From assembly GCA_029210875.1 (NCBI GenBank), contig JARGFJ010000016.1, positions 13,108 to 48,810 on the forward strand: a stretch of 35,703 nt of DNA, written 5' to 3'. The notes under the pieces are model-generated. The model did not search any database, was not told the DNA's origin, and saw only the letters and a program-made list of their open reading frames with translations. Source of the stretch: Gammaproteobacteria bacterium. GTDB taxonomy: Bacteria; Pseudomonadota; Gammaproteobacteria; Nitrosococcales; Methylophagaceae. Position numbers and translations under genes: made by a program. Each line of letters starts with the position of its first letter. The stretch's first letter is position 1. Positions 20,614 through 29,680 of this stretch are shown piece by piece.

Positions 20614-21450
20614 ATTAAATTGCCTCTTAATGTGTTGGTACGGACATTCAAACGCAAGGTAATAGGCTGTTAATTGTAAGTTTTCTTTATCGCCTTCTTT
20701 GCCATGCATCCGATCACCTACAACCGGAAATCCCAGTTCGGCACTATGGCGACGAATTTGATGTTTACGGCCCGTTTCAATATCGACATCCAAAATCGAT
20801 CTGTCCTGGTCAGCATCATACTGTACTAATGAAAAATGACTGACTGCGCTACGACCATCAATGTCACTATCAACTCGAACGCAATGATCTTTGTCTAATC
20901 TTTTTGAGAAGTTTCCATGAACAACGATGCGATAACGTTTTTCTACTTGGCGTTGCTGAAATAGATGTGATAAAGCTGCAGCGGCCGTCTTCTCATGCGC
21001 AATAACAATCAAGCCATTTGCCGCACGATCGAGTCGATGTACAACAAAGCTATTACGTTGTGGAGATAAATGCTGTTCAGCCCAACGTGTAATCGTGCAG
21101 TGATCCCCCCATTTCGAGCCTTGTGATAACAGGCCATAAGGTTTATTCCAGACGCTGTAATGAGCAGCATCAAATAACAACGTCGGTTCTGGCGCATTTC
21201 GGGCCAATACTATGTTGTCATAATAAATATGAATAATTTCACCACGCTTGAGTGCCCTCTTGGCACGTCTTAAACGTTGTGTATGTTTACCTTTTGATAG
21301 CCAAACCGCGCCTTTTAACATCACTTGTTTAACAGTTTGTTTTGACAATTGAGTTTGCTGCGCTATCAGATCGACTGCTATAGCACCGTTAGTAGGCACT
21401 TCTATATGTTTTTCGAACCGCGATAGGATATCAGACATTTTATGATTCAC
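20605..21450 (-). CDS. RluA-family RNA pseudouridine synthase
   Basis: Isomerises specific uridines in rRNA or tRNA. An N-terminal S4-like region (about 15-80, basic) is followed by the catalytic domain with VHRLDRAANGLIV (D141 the nucleophile), EKRYRIVVHG, and GRKHQIRRH near the C-terminus. 281 aa fits the RluA group; which member, and so which uridine, cannot be told. It is monocistronic with its stop codon embedded in a hairpin, and is divergent from the DUF4124 gene. Confidence 0.9.
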   Translation of the reverse strand: MNHKMSDILSRFEKHIEVPTNGAIAVDLIAQQTQLSKQTVKQVMLKGAVWLSKGKHTQRLRRAKRALKRGEIIHIYYDNIVLARNAPEPTLLFDAAHYSVWNKPYGLLSQGSKWGDHCTITRWAEQHLSPQRNSFVVHRLDRAANGLIVIAHEKTAAAALSHLFQQRQVEKRYRIVVHGNFSKRLDKDHCVRVDSDIDGRSAVSHFSLVQYDADQDRSILDVDIETGRKHQIRRHSAELGFPVVGDRMHGKEGDKENLQLTAYYLAFECPYQHIKRQFNLT

Positions 21451-21500
21451 AGGTTTAGCGTAAAATTTAAGCCTATTATAATCAATGTGGACAAGGAACT

Positions 21501-21956
21501 ATGTTCAAACCTTATCTTAGTCTGTTCAATCTCTATTTGATGCTTGCTATTTTTAGCACCAACACAGTTGCTGATGTCTATAAATGGGTCGATGAAAATG
21601 GTCAAACCCACTATTCACAACAAGCGCCAGCGCAACAAAAGGCTGAACTGCTAAAAACACCTCCTCCTCCGGCCTTTAATCCAGAAGATCAGCAAAGGGT
21701 TGATCAATTAATTAAGCAACAGCAACAAGATAGAAAAGCGCGCATCAAACAACAGCAACAACAGCAACAAGCGGCTGAGCAACTCGCTATCAAACAACAA
21801 AACTGCACAACGGCAAAAAACAACTTGCAGCAGTATCAGGATAATCCGGGAAGACGCGTTGCTGATGCTGAAGGCAATGTAACCAGATTAAAAGAAGAAG
21901 ATCGCCAACAACGTATTCAGGAATTTCAACAACAAGTACAACAGTACTGTAATTAA
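21501..21956 (+). CDS. DUF4124-domain secreted protein
   Basis: 151 aa. A hydrophobic signal segment at residues 1-24 (ends NTVA) is followed by the DUF4124 core DVYKWVDENGQTHYSQQAP, a short beta domain common in gammaproteobacterial envelope proteins. The remainder is a Gln/Lys-rich, probably coiled-coil tail with QQQQQ runs. Function is unknown. An AAGGA site precedes the start. The tautomerase gene follows after 13 nt, so the two probably form an operon ending at the hairpin 22323-22359. The same domain type seems to head the lytic transglycosylase at 26159. Confidence 0.85.
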   Translation: MFKPYLSLFNLYLMLAIFSTNTVADVYKWVDENGQTHYSQQAPAQQKAELLKTPPPPAFNPEDQQRVDQLIKQQQQDRKARIKQQQQQQQAAEQLAIKQQNCTTAKNNLQQYQDNPGRRVADAEGNVTRLKEEDRQQRIQEFQQQVQQYCN

Positions 21957-21969
21957 AGGAGCAATCGTT

Positions 21970-22305
21970 ATGCCATATCTTAATATTGTGACCAATCAAA
22001 CAGTCAGTGATGAACAAGCGCTACTCAAAGCGGCAAGTCAAACCGTCTCATCTGCCGCAGGCAAACCAGAAAATTATGTCATGGTTGCTATTGAAGCCAA
22101 AGCCAATATGCTAATGGGCGGAAGCGATGCTCCAGCGGCATTCCTTGACTATCGTGCCTTAGGCCTGCCGCGAGATAGAACCGCTTTTTCAGATGCTTTA
22201 TGCAGCTTAATTCATGAACAACTAGGCATTGCCGGAGATCGTATCTATATCAGCATGTCTGATTCTGAAAGACAAAATTGGGGTTGGAACTACGATACAT
22301 TCTAA
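21970..22305 (+). CDS. MIF/phenylpyruvate tautomerase-like protein
   Basis: 111 aa, the usual length of the macrophage migration inhibitory factor superfamily. The catalytic Pro follows the initiator Met (MPYLNIVTN), with Lys in the AAGKPENYVMVAI segment and NMLMGGSDAPAAF as in MIF and light-inducible-protein homologues. The C-terminus WNYDTF matches the MIF WNN/TF ending. It probably catalyses keto-enol tautomerisation of an aromatic or other 2-oxo acid; the natural substrate is unknown. The ribosome-binding site AAAGGAG is strong. Cotranscribed with the DUF4124 gene upstream. Confidence 0.88.
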   Translation: MPYLNIVTNQTVSDEQALLKAASQTVSSAAGKPENYVMVAIEAKANMLMGGSDAPAAFLDYRALGLPRDRTAFSDALCSLIHEQLGIAGDRIYISMSDSERQNWGWNYDTF

Positions 22306-22322
22306 CTATCATTAAGCACAAC

Positions 22323-22359
22323 ACTGGCTCCCTTATCCAGGCTTAAGGGAGCCAGTTTT
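22323..22359 (+). terminator. Intrinsic terminator after the tautomerase gene
   Basis: A 13-bp stem ACTGGCTCCCTTA (22323-22335) / 22344-22356 is followed by TTTT. The motif CTTATCCAG (22332-22340) spans arm and loop, as in the hairpins at 20241 and 20575. Confidence 0.9.
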
Positions 22360-22399
22360 AACATTTAGCTCAACATAACTACAGGATTTAATCCCGCAC

Positions 22400-24115
22400 A
22401 TGCGTACATCTCAATTATTAATATCAACGTTAAAAGAAACCCCTGCTGATGCTGAAGTAGTCAGCCACCAACTTATGCTCCGTGCTGGATTAATCCGTCG
22501 TTTAGCCTCGGGGTTATATACCTGGTTGCCGATGGGCTTAAGAGTATTACGTAAAGTCGAAGCGATTGTTCGGGAAGAGATGTCACGTGCCGGCGCACAA
22601 GAATTATTAATGCCATCAATTCAACCAGCAGAATTATGGCAAGAAAGTGAACGCTGGCAAAAATATGGTCCAGAATTACTTCGCATAACCGATCGCCATA
22701 ATCGCGAGTTTTGTTATGGTCCAACCCATGAAGAAGTAATCACTGATCTAGTCCGTCAAGAAATTCGCAGCTATAAACAGCTACCGATCACGTTTTATCA
22801 AATCCAAACAAAGTTTCGTGATGAAGTACGTCCTCGTTTTGGTGTGATGCGTGCGCGTGAATTTTTGATGAAAGATGCCTACTCGTTCCACCTGGATCAA
22901 GAATCACTTCAACAAACCTATGATGATATGTTTGCTGCATATTCCACTATTTTCAGTCGTATTGGCCTTGATTTCAGACCAGTTCAAGCTGATACAGGCA
23001 GTATTGGTGGTAATGCATCACACGAATTCCATGTATTAGCCAGTTCAGGTGAAGATGCCATTGCATTCAGTGATAGTAGCGATTATGCAGCTAACGTTGA
23101 ATTAGCTGAAGCGCTAGCGCCGAAGGGAGAACGCCCTGCAGCCACTGAAACTATGACGGTTATTGATACACCCAAACAACATACCATTGATGATCTGTGT
23201 CGTTTTCTCAATACAACAGCCGAACAGTGCCTAAAAACGTTAATTGTTGAGGGTGCAGAACAAGGTAGTGTCGTAGCCTTGGTCTTACGTGGCGACCACG
23301 ATTTGAATGAAATAAAAGCAGAAAAACACCCGGCTGTCGCATCACCGTTAACCTTTGCAACTCCAGAACAAGTATTAACCGCCTGTGGTGCTAATATTGG
23401 CTCCATTGGTCCAATAGGATTGACTATTCCAATATTAGTTGACCGTGCAGCCGCCCATACCACTAACTTTGTCTGCGGTGCTAATCAGGACGATAAACAT
23501 GTAACAGGTGTAAACTGGGGCCGTGATTTACCAGAGCCTGAAACAGCAGATTTACGTAATGTCGTTGTCGGTGATCCTAGTCCAGATGGTCAAGGCACAT
23601 TAGATATCGCTCGCGGTATCGAAGTCGGTCATATCTTCCAATTAGGTGACAACTACAGTAAAAAGCTGAACGCTAATGTGTTAGCTGAAACCGGTAAATC
23701 TCACATTTTAACAATGGGGTGTTACGGTATTGGGGTATCTCGTGTCGTTGCTGCTACTATTGAACAGAACCATGATGATCGTGGCATTATCTGGCCTGTT
23801 GCCATAGCGCCATTTGAAGTAGTGATTGTACCGGTCAATGCTCACAAATCTGTTCGCGTTCGTGAAGCAGCAGACGCGTTATATCAACAATTGCTTGATG
23901 CCGGCTTTGATGTTTTATTAGATGACCGAGGCCTAAGACCCGGTGTTGCCTTTGCTGATATGGAATTAATTGGTATTCCACACAGATTGATTTTAGGTGA
24001 GCGCGGTTTGGATAACGGTATGATTGAATATAAATGTCGTGCCGATGGTGAAGGTGCTGAATTTGCTTTAGCGGATACTATTGTCGAACTCAAACAACGT
24101 CTATCAGCCAAATAA
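22400..24115 (+). CDS. proS: Prolyl-tRNA synthetase (bacterial type, with editing domain)
   Basis: Class II aminoacyl-tRNA synthetase, 571 aa against 572 in E. coli. Motif 1 ([17 protein letters not shown]), motif 2 ([21 protein letters not shown]) and motif 3 ([13 protein letters not shown]) are present. The YbaK-type Ala-editing insertion lies between about residues 225 and 400 ([28 protein letters not shown]), and the anticodon-binding domain is at the C-terminus ([12 protein letters not shown]). The gene follows a terminator and precedes fumarase by 23 nt, so the two are probably co-transcribed. Confidence 0.97.
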   Translation: MRTSQLLISTLKETPADAEVVSHQLMLRAGLIRRLASGLYTWLPMGLRVLRKVEAIVREEMSRAGAQELLMPSIQPAELWQESERWQKYGPELLRITDRHNREFCYGPTHEEVITDLVRQEIRSYKQLPITFYQIQTKFRDEVRPRFGVMRAREFLMKDAYSFHLDQESLQQTYDDMFAAYSTIFSRIGLDFRPVQADTGSIGGNASHEFHVLASSGEDAIAFSDSSDYAANVELAEALAPKGERPAATETMTVIDTPKQHTIDDLCRFLNTTAEQCLKTLIVEGAEQGSVVALVLRGDHDLNEIKAEKHPAVASPLTFATPEQVLTACGANIGSIGPIGLTIPILVDRAAAHTTNFVCGANQDDKHVTGVNWGRDLPEPETADLRNVVVGDPSPDGQGTLDIARGIEVGHIFQLGDNYSKKLNANVLAETGKSHILTMGCYGIGVSRVVAATIEQNHDDRGIIWPVAIAPFEVVIVPVNAHKSVRVREAADALYQQLLDAGFDVLLDDRGLRPGVAFADMELIGIPHRLILGERGLDNGMIEYKCRADGEGAEFALADTIVELKQRLSAK

Positions 24116-24138
24116 ATTGAATCTGAGACACTAAATCT

Positions 24139-25662
24139 ATGACTGTTATATCAGAAAAAGACTTTATTGATAGCATTGCCGATGCCTTGCAATTTATTGC
24201 TAATTATCATCCTAAAGACTTTATTCAAGCCATGGCTGATGCTTATGACAAAGAGCAGTCTCCTGCTGCCAAAGATGCAATTGCTCAAATCTTAATCAAC
24301 TCACGTATGTGTGCTGAAGATAAACGTCCTATTTGCCAGGATACAGGTATCGTCAATGTCTTTATCAAAGTCGGTATGCAAGTTCAGTGGAATACAAGCA
24401 AGTCCCTGGATGACATGGTTAATGAAGGTGTACGTCGTGCTTATTTGCATCCAGATAATGTATTACGTGCATCTATTGTTAGTGATCCGCTGGGCTCGAG
24501 AACTAATACCAAAGACAATACACCAGCTGTTATCCATACTGAACTTGTTGCTGGTGATAAAGTTGAGATTGATATTGCAGCTAAAGGCGGTGGTAGTGAA
24601 AATAAAGCGAAATTCACCATCCTAAATCCTAGTGATAGTCTCGTTGATTGGGTATTAGACACTGTACCTAAAATGGGTGCGGGTTGGTGCCCGCCCGGTA
24701 TGCTGGGCATTGGCGTCGGTGGTACTGCTGAAAAAGCCATGTTGATGGCAAAACAATCGTTAATGGCACCGATTGACATACAAGATTTGATTGAACGTGG
24801 GCCTGAAACTGCTGCAGAAAAACTCCGTGTTGAGCTGTATCACAAGGTCAATGAACTAGGCATTGGTGCCCAAGGCCTGGGTGGATTAACAACCGTACTG
24901 GATGTCAAAATCAATGACTATCCAACACATGCAGCTTCTTTGCCTGTGGCAATAATTCCTAACTGTGCTGCCACCCGCCATACGCATTTCATTTTGGATG
25001 GCACAGGCCCTGCCCAATTCGAACCACCCACATTAAGTGATTGGCCAGAGATTACGTGGCAGGCAGCAGAAAACACCCGCCATGTTAATCTGGATACACT
25101 TACTCAAGCAGATATTGAGCAATGGCTTCCGGGTGAAACGTTATTGCTCAGTGGTCATTTATTAACCGGTCGCGATGCTGCACATAAAAAAATTGCCGAC
25201 TTATTTGCAAGCGGTTTACCCCTTCCAGATGGTTTAGATTTTAATAATCGTTTCATCTACTACGTCGGTCCGGTTGATCCGGTAAAAAACGAGATTGTCG
25301 GCCCAGCAGGACCGACTACTGCTACCCGTATGGACAAATTTACCGACATGATGCTTGATAAAACCGGTTTGCTTGGCATGATCGGTAAAGCTGAACGTGG
25401 GCCAGATACCATCGCGTCGATCAAACAACATAAATCTGTTTATCTGATTGCCGTCGGTGGTTCAGCCTATCTGGTATCAAAAGCAATCAAAGCATCACGC
25501 ATCATTGCCTTCGAACAATTAGGCATGGAAGCAATACGCGAGTTTACTATTGAAAATATGCCTGTTACTGTTGCAGTAGATAGCCGCGGACAATCTGTTC
25601 ATCACTCCGGTCCGATAGAATGGAAACAGAACATTGCCGATATAAAACTGTCTCAACATTAA
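24139..25662 (+). CDS. Class I fumarate hydratase (Fe-S)
   Basis: [4Fe-4S]-dependent fumarase, interconverting fumarate and malate in the TCA cycle. At 507 aa it has the alpha-type half (MCAEDKRPICQDTGIVNVF, cysteines at 58 and 66, the first of these the candidate cluster ligand), a middle PNCAATRHTHF with another cluster ligand, and the beta-type half (GRDAAHKKI, VGPAGPTTATRMDKFTDMML). It is shorter than E. coli FumA (548) but complete in motifs. It lies 23 nt after proS and 24 nt before the CopD-like gene. A tartrate dehydratase is an alternative, but those are usually two subunits. Confidence 0.93.
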   Translation: MTVISEKDFIDSIADALQFIANYHPKDFIQAMADAYDKEQSPAAKDAIAQILINSRMCAEDKRPICQDTGIVNVFIKVGMQVQWNTSKSLDDMVNEGVRRAYLHPDNVLRASIVSDPLGSRTNTKDNTPAVIHTELVAGDKVEIDIAAKGGGSENKAKFTILNPSDSLVDWVLDTVPKMGAGWCPPGMLGIGVGGTAEKAMLMAKQSLMAPIDIQDLIERGPETAAEKLRVELYHKVNELGIGAQGLGGLTTVLDVKINDYPTHAASLPVAIIPNCAATRHTHFILDGTGPAQFEPPTLSDWPEITWQAAENTRHVNLDTLTQADIEQWLPGETLLLSGHLLTGRDAAHKKIADLFASGLPLPDGLDFNNRFIYYVGPVDPVKNEIVGPAGPTTATRMDKFTDMMLDKTGLLGMIGKAERGPDTIASIKQHKSVYLIAVGGSAYLVSKAIKASRIIAFEQLGMEAIREFTIENMPVTVAVDSRGQSVHHSGPIEWKQNIADIKLSQH

Positions 25663-25686
25663 ATGCACAAATAGGAGCGCCATGTC

Positions 25687-26145
25687 ATGACTATTGCAAT
25701 TGCTCTACACCTTTTAGCTGCTGTAATTTGGGTGGGTGGTATGTTTTTCGCCTATGTCATATTAAGACCAACAGCAGTACAACAATTTGAACCCTCAGTA
25801 AAATTAACCTTATGGTCCGCTATTTTCGGACGCTTCTTTCCCTGGGTAACACTGTCAGTAATAACGCTGTTAATAACCGGAATTTGGATGACTGTTGCGT
25901 TAGGAGGAATGTCTGCCGCTGCGACCGGACTCCATGTTCATATTATGCTGTTGCTCGGCATTATTATGATGTTGATATTTTTACATGTGAATTTCAATTT
26001 GTTCAAAAAACTCAAGTTAGCAATCGCTGATCATGATTGGATTGCCGGTGATTTTATATTGACTCAAATTCGAAAAGCTATTGCGATGAATTTAGCATTA
26101 GGTCTAATCGTCGTTATCGTTGCCTCTAGCGGACGATTTTTTTAA
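25687..26145 (+). CDS. CopD-like integral membrane protein
   Basis: 152 aa with four predicted helices (about 1-26, 44-72, 80-103, 128-150). The first helix LHLLAAVIWVGGMFFAYVILRP is the signature of the CopD family, with conserved His residues in helices 1 and 3 (LHVHIML, FLHVNFNLF) that in relatives could bind heme or copper. The function is not established for this stand-alone type. It is tightly spaced after fumarase (24 nt) and precedes the transglycosylase gene by 13 nt. Confidence 0.75.
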   Translation: MTIAIALHLLAAVIWVGGMFFAYVILRPTAVQQFEPSVKLTLWSAIFGRFFPWVTLSVITLLITGIWMTVALGGMSAAATGLHVHIMLLLGIIMMLIFLHVNFNLFKKLKLAIADHDWIAGDFILTQIRKAIAMNLALGLIVVIVASSGRFF

Positions 26146-26158
26146 TCGTATTGATTCG

Positions 26159-26839
26159 ATGAATAAAGTACTTATTATCTGTTTATTAGCCATGACATCC
26201 GACATGCTGATGGCTGATCAAATCAAGCAAATAATCAGTGATGATGGAACAGTGACATTCACAAACGTAGCCGCGACTAAATCAGCTAAAAACCAGACCG
26301 TTATCTATCGTTATCCTGATGCAGGTGACGTTACTGTTTTTACCGATCAAAAACCTACTCATATAACAACTTTTGATATATTAAAATTCGATTGTTATGC
26401 CTGTAATCCAGATTCAACCATAGATTGGAACACTGTCGCGCTTAATCATAGTGCGTTTGCTGAAACAGTTAATAATGCAGCAAAGTCCAATCATATTGAT
26501 CCGGCATTGGTTCGTGCCTTAATTCATGCCGAATCAGCCTTTAATCCCAATGCACGTTCACAAAAAGGTGCCAGTGGCTTAATGCAGCTTATGCCTGCTA
26601 CAGCTAAAGAGCTTGGTGTGAGCAATATATTTAATGCCAAGCAAAATATTGATGGCGGTGTCCGTTACTTAGCGCGATTGCTGAAAGCGTTTAATGGCAA
26701 TATTAGCCTGGCAACTGCAGCCTATAACGCTGGTCCCAATGCCGTAAAAAAATATAATGGTATCCCGCCTTATCAAGAGACCAAAGTCTATGTTGAACGT
26801 GTTAGCATTCTACATAAGCGTTATAAAAATGAAAGTTGA
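26159..26839 (+). CDS. Lytic transglycosylase (SLT domain) with DUF4124-like N-terminus
   Basis: Cleaves peptidoglycan to 1,6-anhydromuropeptides in the periplasm. The ATG at 26159 gives MNKVLIICLLAMTSDMLMA, a signal peptide; a longer TTG start at 26120 overlaps the upstream gene and destroys it. The N-terminal QIISDDGTVTFTNV resembles DUF4124. The SLT (GH23) domain covers the C-terminal half: catalytic Glu in IHAESAFNPNARS, GASGLMQLMPATA, GGVRYLARLL and ATAAYNAGPNAV. 226 aa, like small proteobacterial Slt-domain proteins. Confidence 0.92.
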   Translation: MNKVLIICLLAMTSDMLMADQIKQIISDDGTVTFTNVAATKSAKNQTVIYRYPDAGDVTVFTDQKPTHITTFDILKFDCYACNPDSTIDWNTVALNHSAFAETVNNAAKSNHIDPALVRALIHAESAFNPNARSQKGASGLMQLMPATAKELGVSNIFNAKQNIDGGVRYLARLLKAFNGNISLATAAYNAGPNAVKKYNGIPPYQETKVYVERVSILHKRYKNES

Positions 26840-26847
26840 TTTAAACC

Positions 26848-27120
26848 ATGGCTAATCTCAAGAAGTTTCTTGCAGAAAATGAACAATTGATTCATTCCAA
26901 AATGAAAAAAGTTGAATCACACGTTCAACGACAGGTTGATAATTGGGTGCAAAATACGATTTTAATTGAAGAGTGTGATATTCCATTTAAATACAAACGC
27001 CAAAAAAAATATAAATCACTTCAGGGAGCGCGAGTGGATATCATTTATTACCCCAGCCATGAAGACATAGCAGGTATCTCTTTTGACTATATGAAAGTGA
27101 TAAAAATCAATTTATCCTAA
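26848..27120 (+). CDS. Small protein of unknown function
   Basis: Not recognised. 90 aa, soluble, basic (many Lys), with a helical N-terminal half (LKKFLAENEQLIHSKMKKVESHVQRQVDNW) and a probable beta C-terminal half (ARVDIIYYPSHEDIAGISFDYMKVIKIN). No signal peptide. It starts 8 nt after the transglycosylase stop and precedes the VF530 gene by 29 nt, so it looks part of the same run. Confidence 0.65.
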   Translation: MANLKKFLAENEQLIHSKMKKVESHVQRQVDNWVQNTILIEECDIPFKYKRQKKYKSLQGARVDIIYYPSHEDIAGISFDYMKVIKINLS

Positions 27121-27149
27121 ACCAGGATTAGTCTGGCAAGAGCAAAACA

Positions 27150-27371
27150 ATGAACAATTTTCAACACAAAAACCCACTTCATGGGCATACATTAGAAAGT
27201 ATATTGATCGCATTGGTCGAATTCTATGGCTGGGAAGGTCTCGGACGCCATATTGACATTCGTTGCTTTAATCAAAACCCATCAATCAAATCGAGCCTTA
27301 AATTTCTACGTAAAACGGAATGGGCAAGAAGAAAAGTTGAAGATTTGTTTATTGATATGCAAAAGCCCTAA
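27150..27371 (+). CDS. VF530 (DUF2132) family protein
   Basis: 73 aa. [33 protein letters not shown] and [24 protein letters not shown] match the VF530 family, small DNA-binding-fold proteins of unknown role, at full length. The next gene's proposed ATT start lies 17 nt downstream. Confidence 0.9.
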   Translation: MNNFQHKNPLHGHTLESILIALVEFYGWEGLGRHIDIRCFNQNPSIKSSLKFLRKTEWARRKVEDLFIDMQKP

Positions 27372-27380
27372 TACATCGGG

Positions 27381-28183
27381 AGTAGACTATTAGAAAAATT
27401 AGCATTTTAGGTAGCGGCTGGTTAGGCAAACCCCTTGCTCAACATTTTGCCAACAGCGGTTTTATAGTCTCTTTATCAACTCGATCACCAAACAAAATTG
27501 AGTCATTAGCATCTGACAACATCACGTCCTATCTTGTTGATATCGATAATATCACTGCTGACAGTGCTGATTTTCTTAATTCTGACACGCTGATTATCGC
27601 TATTACCTCCAAGAATATTAAAGCCTATCAAAACCTGATTGCTTATATTGAACGAGCACCGATAAAATACCTTATTTTTATCAGCTCTTCTTCCGTTTAT
27701 AAAACAACAAATGACATCGTGACTGAACAGTCAAACGATGAAAATGCAGAGAGTGTATTGCTACAAATAGAAACGTTGTTTAGAGCTAATCCCAATTTCA
27801 CAACGACTATCCTTCGATTAAGTGGTCTGGTTGGTTATAGTCGACATCCGGGAAATTTCTTTGCTAATGGCAAGCTGGTTCAACACGCTGATGCACCAGT
27901 TAATTTAATCCATCAAGATGACTGTATTGGCATCATCGACGCGATTATTAACCAAGATGAATGGGGTGAGGTATTTAATGCTTGTGCCGACACCCATCCC
28001 ACCAAACGCCTTTTTTATAGTCATGCCAGAGCCTTGCTTGGTTCGGCTGCACCTAGTTTAAGTTTCGCTGACACCAATGAATTAGAATTTAAAATCGTCA
28101 GCAATAATAAAGTCAAACAACAGTTAAATTATCAGTTTATCTATCCTGATGTTATGACCATTCCGTTTGGTAGCGGTGCATGA
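27381..28183 (+). CDS. YeeZ-like NAD(P)-binding Rossmann/epimerase protein with probable ATT start
   Basis: Extended-SDR-like protein; the coding part begins at 27389 (interval given here includes the ribosome-binding region). The open frame runs from a TAG at 27383 through 28183 with no ATG, GTG or TTG before the nucleotide-binding motif; the first standard start, GTG 27719, would delete it. Starting at ATT 27389 gives 264 aa beginning (M)RKISILGSGWLGKPLAQHF, matching the GxGWLG Rossmann start of YeeZ-type proteins. GGGAG at 27378-27382 lies 6 nt before the ATT. Later come LIFISSSSVY (extended-SDR active-site strand), the TTILRLSGLVG segment and VNLIHQDDC. The reaction is unknown. The stop overlaps the ychJ-like ATG by 4 nt. 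A one-base change of ATG to ATT is the alternative to a true ATT start. Confidence 0.82.
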
Positions 28184-28659
28184 CAATGCAAAAGAGTGTT
28201 AAGGATTTATGCCCATGTAACAGTGGCAGCAGTTATTCAGCCTGTTGTCAGCCATTACACACCGGAACAGTAGCGGCGAGCAGTGCTGAACAATTAATGC
28301 GCTCGCGTTACAGCGCATTTTGTTTAAAAAATGCACCCTACCTAATTGCGACCTTACACCCTGATTATCGTAGTGCCGATGATCAACAAAGCCTCGCAGA
28401 ACTGTTTGAACAAACACAGTGGTTAGGTTTAAAAGTCATTTCACATAAATCTAAAAATAACACTGCCACTGTTGAATTTTCAGCGTTTTATCAAGATGCA
28501 AATCAGGTAGCTCAGCTTCATGAACGGTCACGATTTGTCAAAATTGAAAACCGTTGGTTCTACCAAGATGGTGACTTACTTCCACCCATCACATTAGCTC
28601 GTAATGACAGCTGTTTTTGTGGCAGTGGCATTAAATACAAAAAATGCCACGGTCGCTAG
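28180..28659 (+). CDS. YchJ-family SEC-C motif protein
   Basis: 159 aa. The N-terminal CPCNSGSSYSACC and C-terminal CFCGSGIKYKKCHGR are the paired cysteine SEC-C motifs of the YchJ/UPF0225 family, expected to bind zinc, with AEQLMRSRYSAFCLKNAPYL in between. Function unknown. The ATG overlaps the preceding stop (ATGA), so it is translationally coupled. No clear terminator follows in the 100-nt gap to the convergent cysB-like gene. Confidence 0.9.
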   Translation: MTMQKSVKDLCPCNSGSSYSACCQPLHTGTVAASSAEQLMRSRYSAFCLKNAPYLIATLHPDYRSADDQQSLAELFEQTQWLGLKVISHKSKNNTATVEFSAFYQDANQVAQLHERSRFVKIENRWFYQDGDLLPPITLARNDSCFCGSGIKYKKCHGR

Positions 28660-28759
28660 TCTTTTATCGCCAGCCCTTTGCGAATTGAAAAACGCTTTAT
28701 CATTGAAAACACTGCGAGGTTCTGAAAACCAGTATTTTCAAATAACTTGGTCATCGGCA

Positions 28760-29680
28760 CTATAAGGCCAGCTTGCTCTCAATATCACCTTTATCCAATT
28801 CAGGTATACATAATGCGATAAAATCATAGCCAAACGTTCTGAGATAATGGCCTTTTCTGACCGCCAATTTTGTCTGATTTTCGCCAAATAGGTGACTGCT
28901 ATCTATCAATGCAAGACTTGTATCACGTTTGGCATCAAATGCCATAGCAGCGACAATACCAACACCCATGTCCAGTTCCACATACGATTTAATAACATCA
29001 GCATCTAATGCAGACATAGCTATATCAGGAAAAATACCGGCATCTGCAAACGCTTTATCAATAGTTGCCCGACCGGTGAAGCCTTCGTGATAGGTCACAA
29101 TCGGATAAGCAGCAATATCATCGAGTTGTATTGTTTCTATCTGTGTCAGAGGGTGATCTTTTGGAACGAGCACGGCATGTTGCCAACGATAATAAGGAAA
29201 ACTTCCCAAGTCATTAATTTCACCAATTGCTTCGGTCGCAACCCCAATATCAGCATCACCATTTATCAACATTTGTGAAATTTCATCAGGGCTACTCTGA
29301 TGGAGTTTTAAATGAACTTTAGGATAACGTTGCTTAAATTTTTTAATGACTTCCGGCAAAACATAACGCGCCTGCGTATGGGTTGTCACAATGGTTAACG
29401 TACCCGTGTCCTGTTGGCTATATTGATCGGCAAGATTTTTTAGATTTTTAGCATCGAGAAGCATCCGCTCCACAATCTGTTGCATCTCTTTACCCGGTTC
29501 GGTTAAACCAATTAAACGTTTACCTTTTCTGATATAAAGATCAACGCCAAGCTCATCCTCCAAGTCTTTAATGTGCTTGGACACGCCCGACTGCGAGGTG
29601 AACAAATGATTAGCCACCTCGGTCAGATTGAAATTATGCCGCACAGTCTCGCGGATAATCCGTAGTTGTTGAAAATTCAT
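28760..29680 (-). CDS. cysB: CysB-like LysR-family regulator
   Basis: Transcriptional regulator of sulfur assimilation, activated in the family by N-acetylserine or O-acetylserine. Winged helix at 1-60 ([45 protein letters not shown]), with the CysB-type TSQSGVSK recognition segment, then a periplasmic-binding-like effector domain with [15 protein letters not shown]. 306 aa, slightly shorter than E. coli CysB (324). It is the last gene of the sulfate operon, overlapping cysA by 4 nt, so the regulator is expressed with its target. Cbl is an alternative assignment. Confidence 0.88.
   Translation of the reverse strand: MNFQQLRIIRETVRHNFNLTEVANHLFTSQSGVSKHIKDLEDELGVDLYIRKGKRLIGLTEPGKEMQQIVERMLLDAKNLKNLADQYSQQDTGTLTIVTTHTQARYVLPEVIKKFKQRYPKVHLKLHQSSPDEISQMLINGDADIGVATEAIGEINDLGSFPYYRWQHAVLVPKDHPLTQIETIQLDDIAAYPIVTYHEGFTGRATIDKAFADAGIFPDIAMSALDADVIKSYVELDMGVGIVAAMAFDAKRDTSLALIDSSHLFGENQTKLAVRKGHYLRTFGYDFIALCIPELDKGDIESKLAL

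Noticed and set aside
26120-26158. TTG start for the lytic transglycosylase
   Set aside because: It overlaps the upstream membrane protein gene and places 13 polar residues before the signal peptide.
27122-27136. Short CCAG...CTGG inverted repeat between the 90-aa and VF530 genes
   Set aside because: Only 4 bp of stem and no T-tract; lacks the CTTATCCAG motif.
27719-28183. GTG start giving a 154-aa protein
   Set aside because: The same frame is open 110 codons further upstream and encodes the conserved GxGWLG nucleotide-binding motif.
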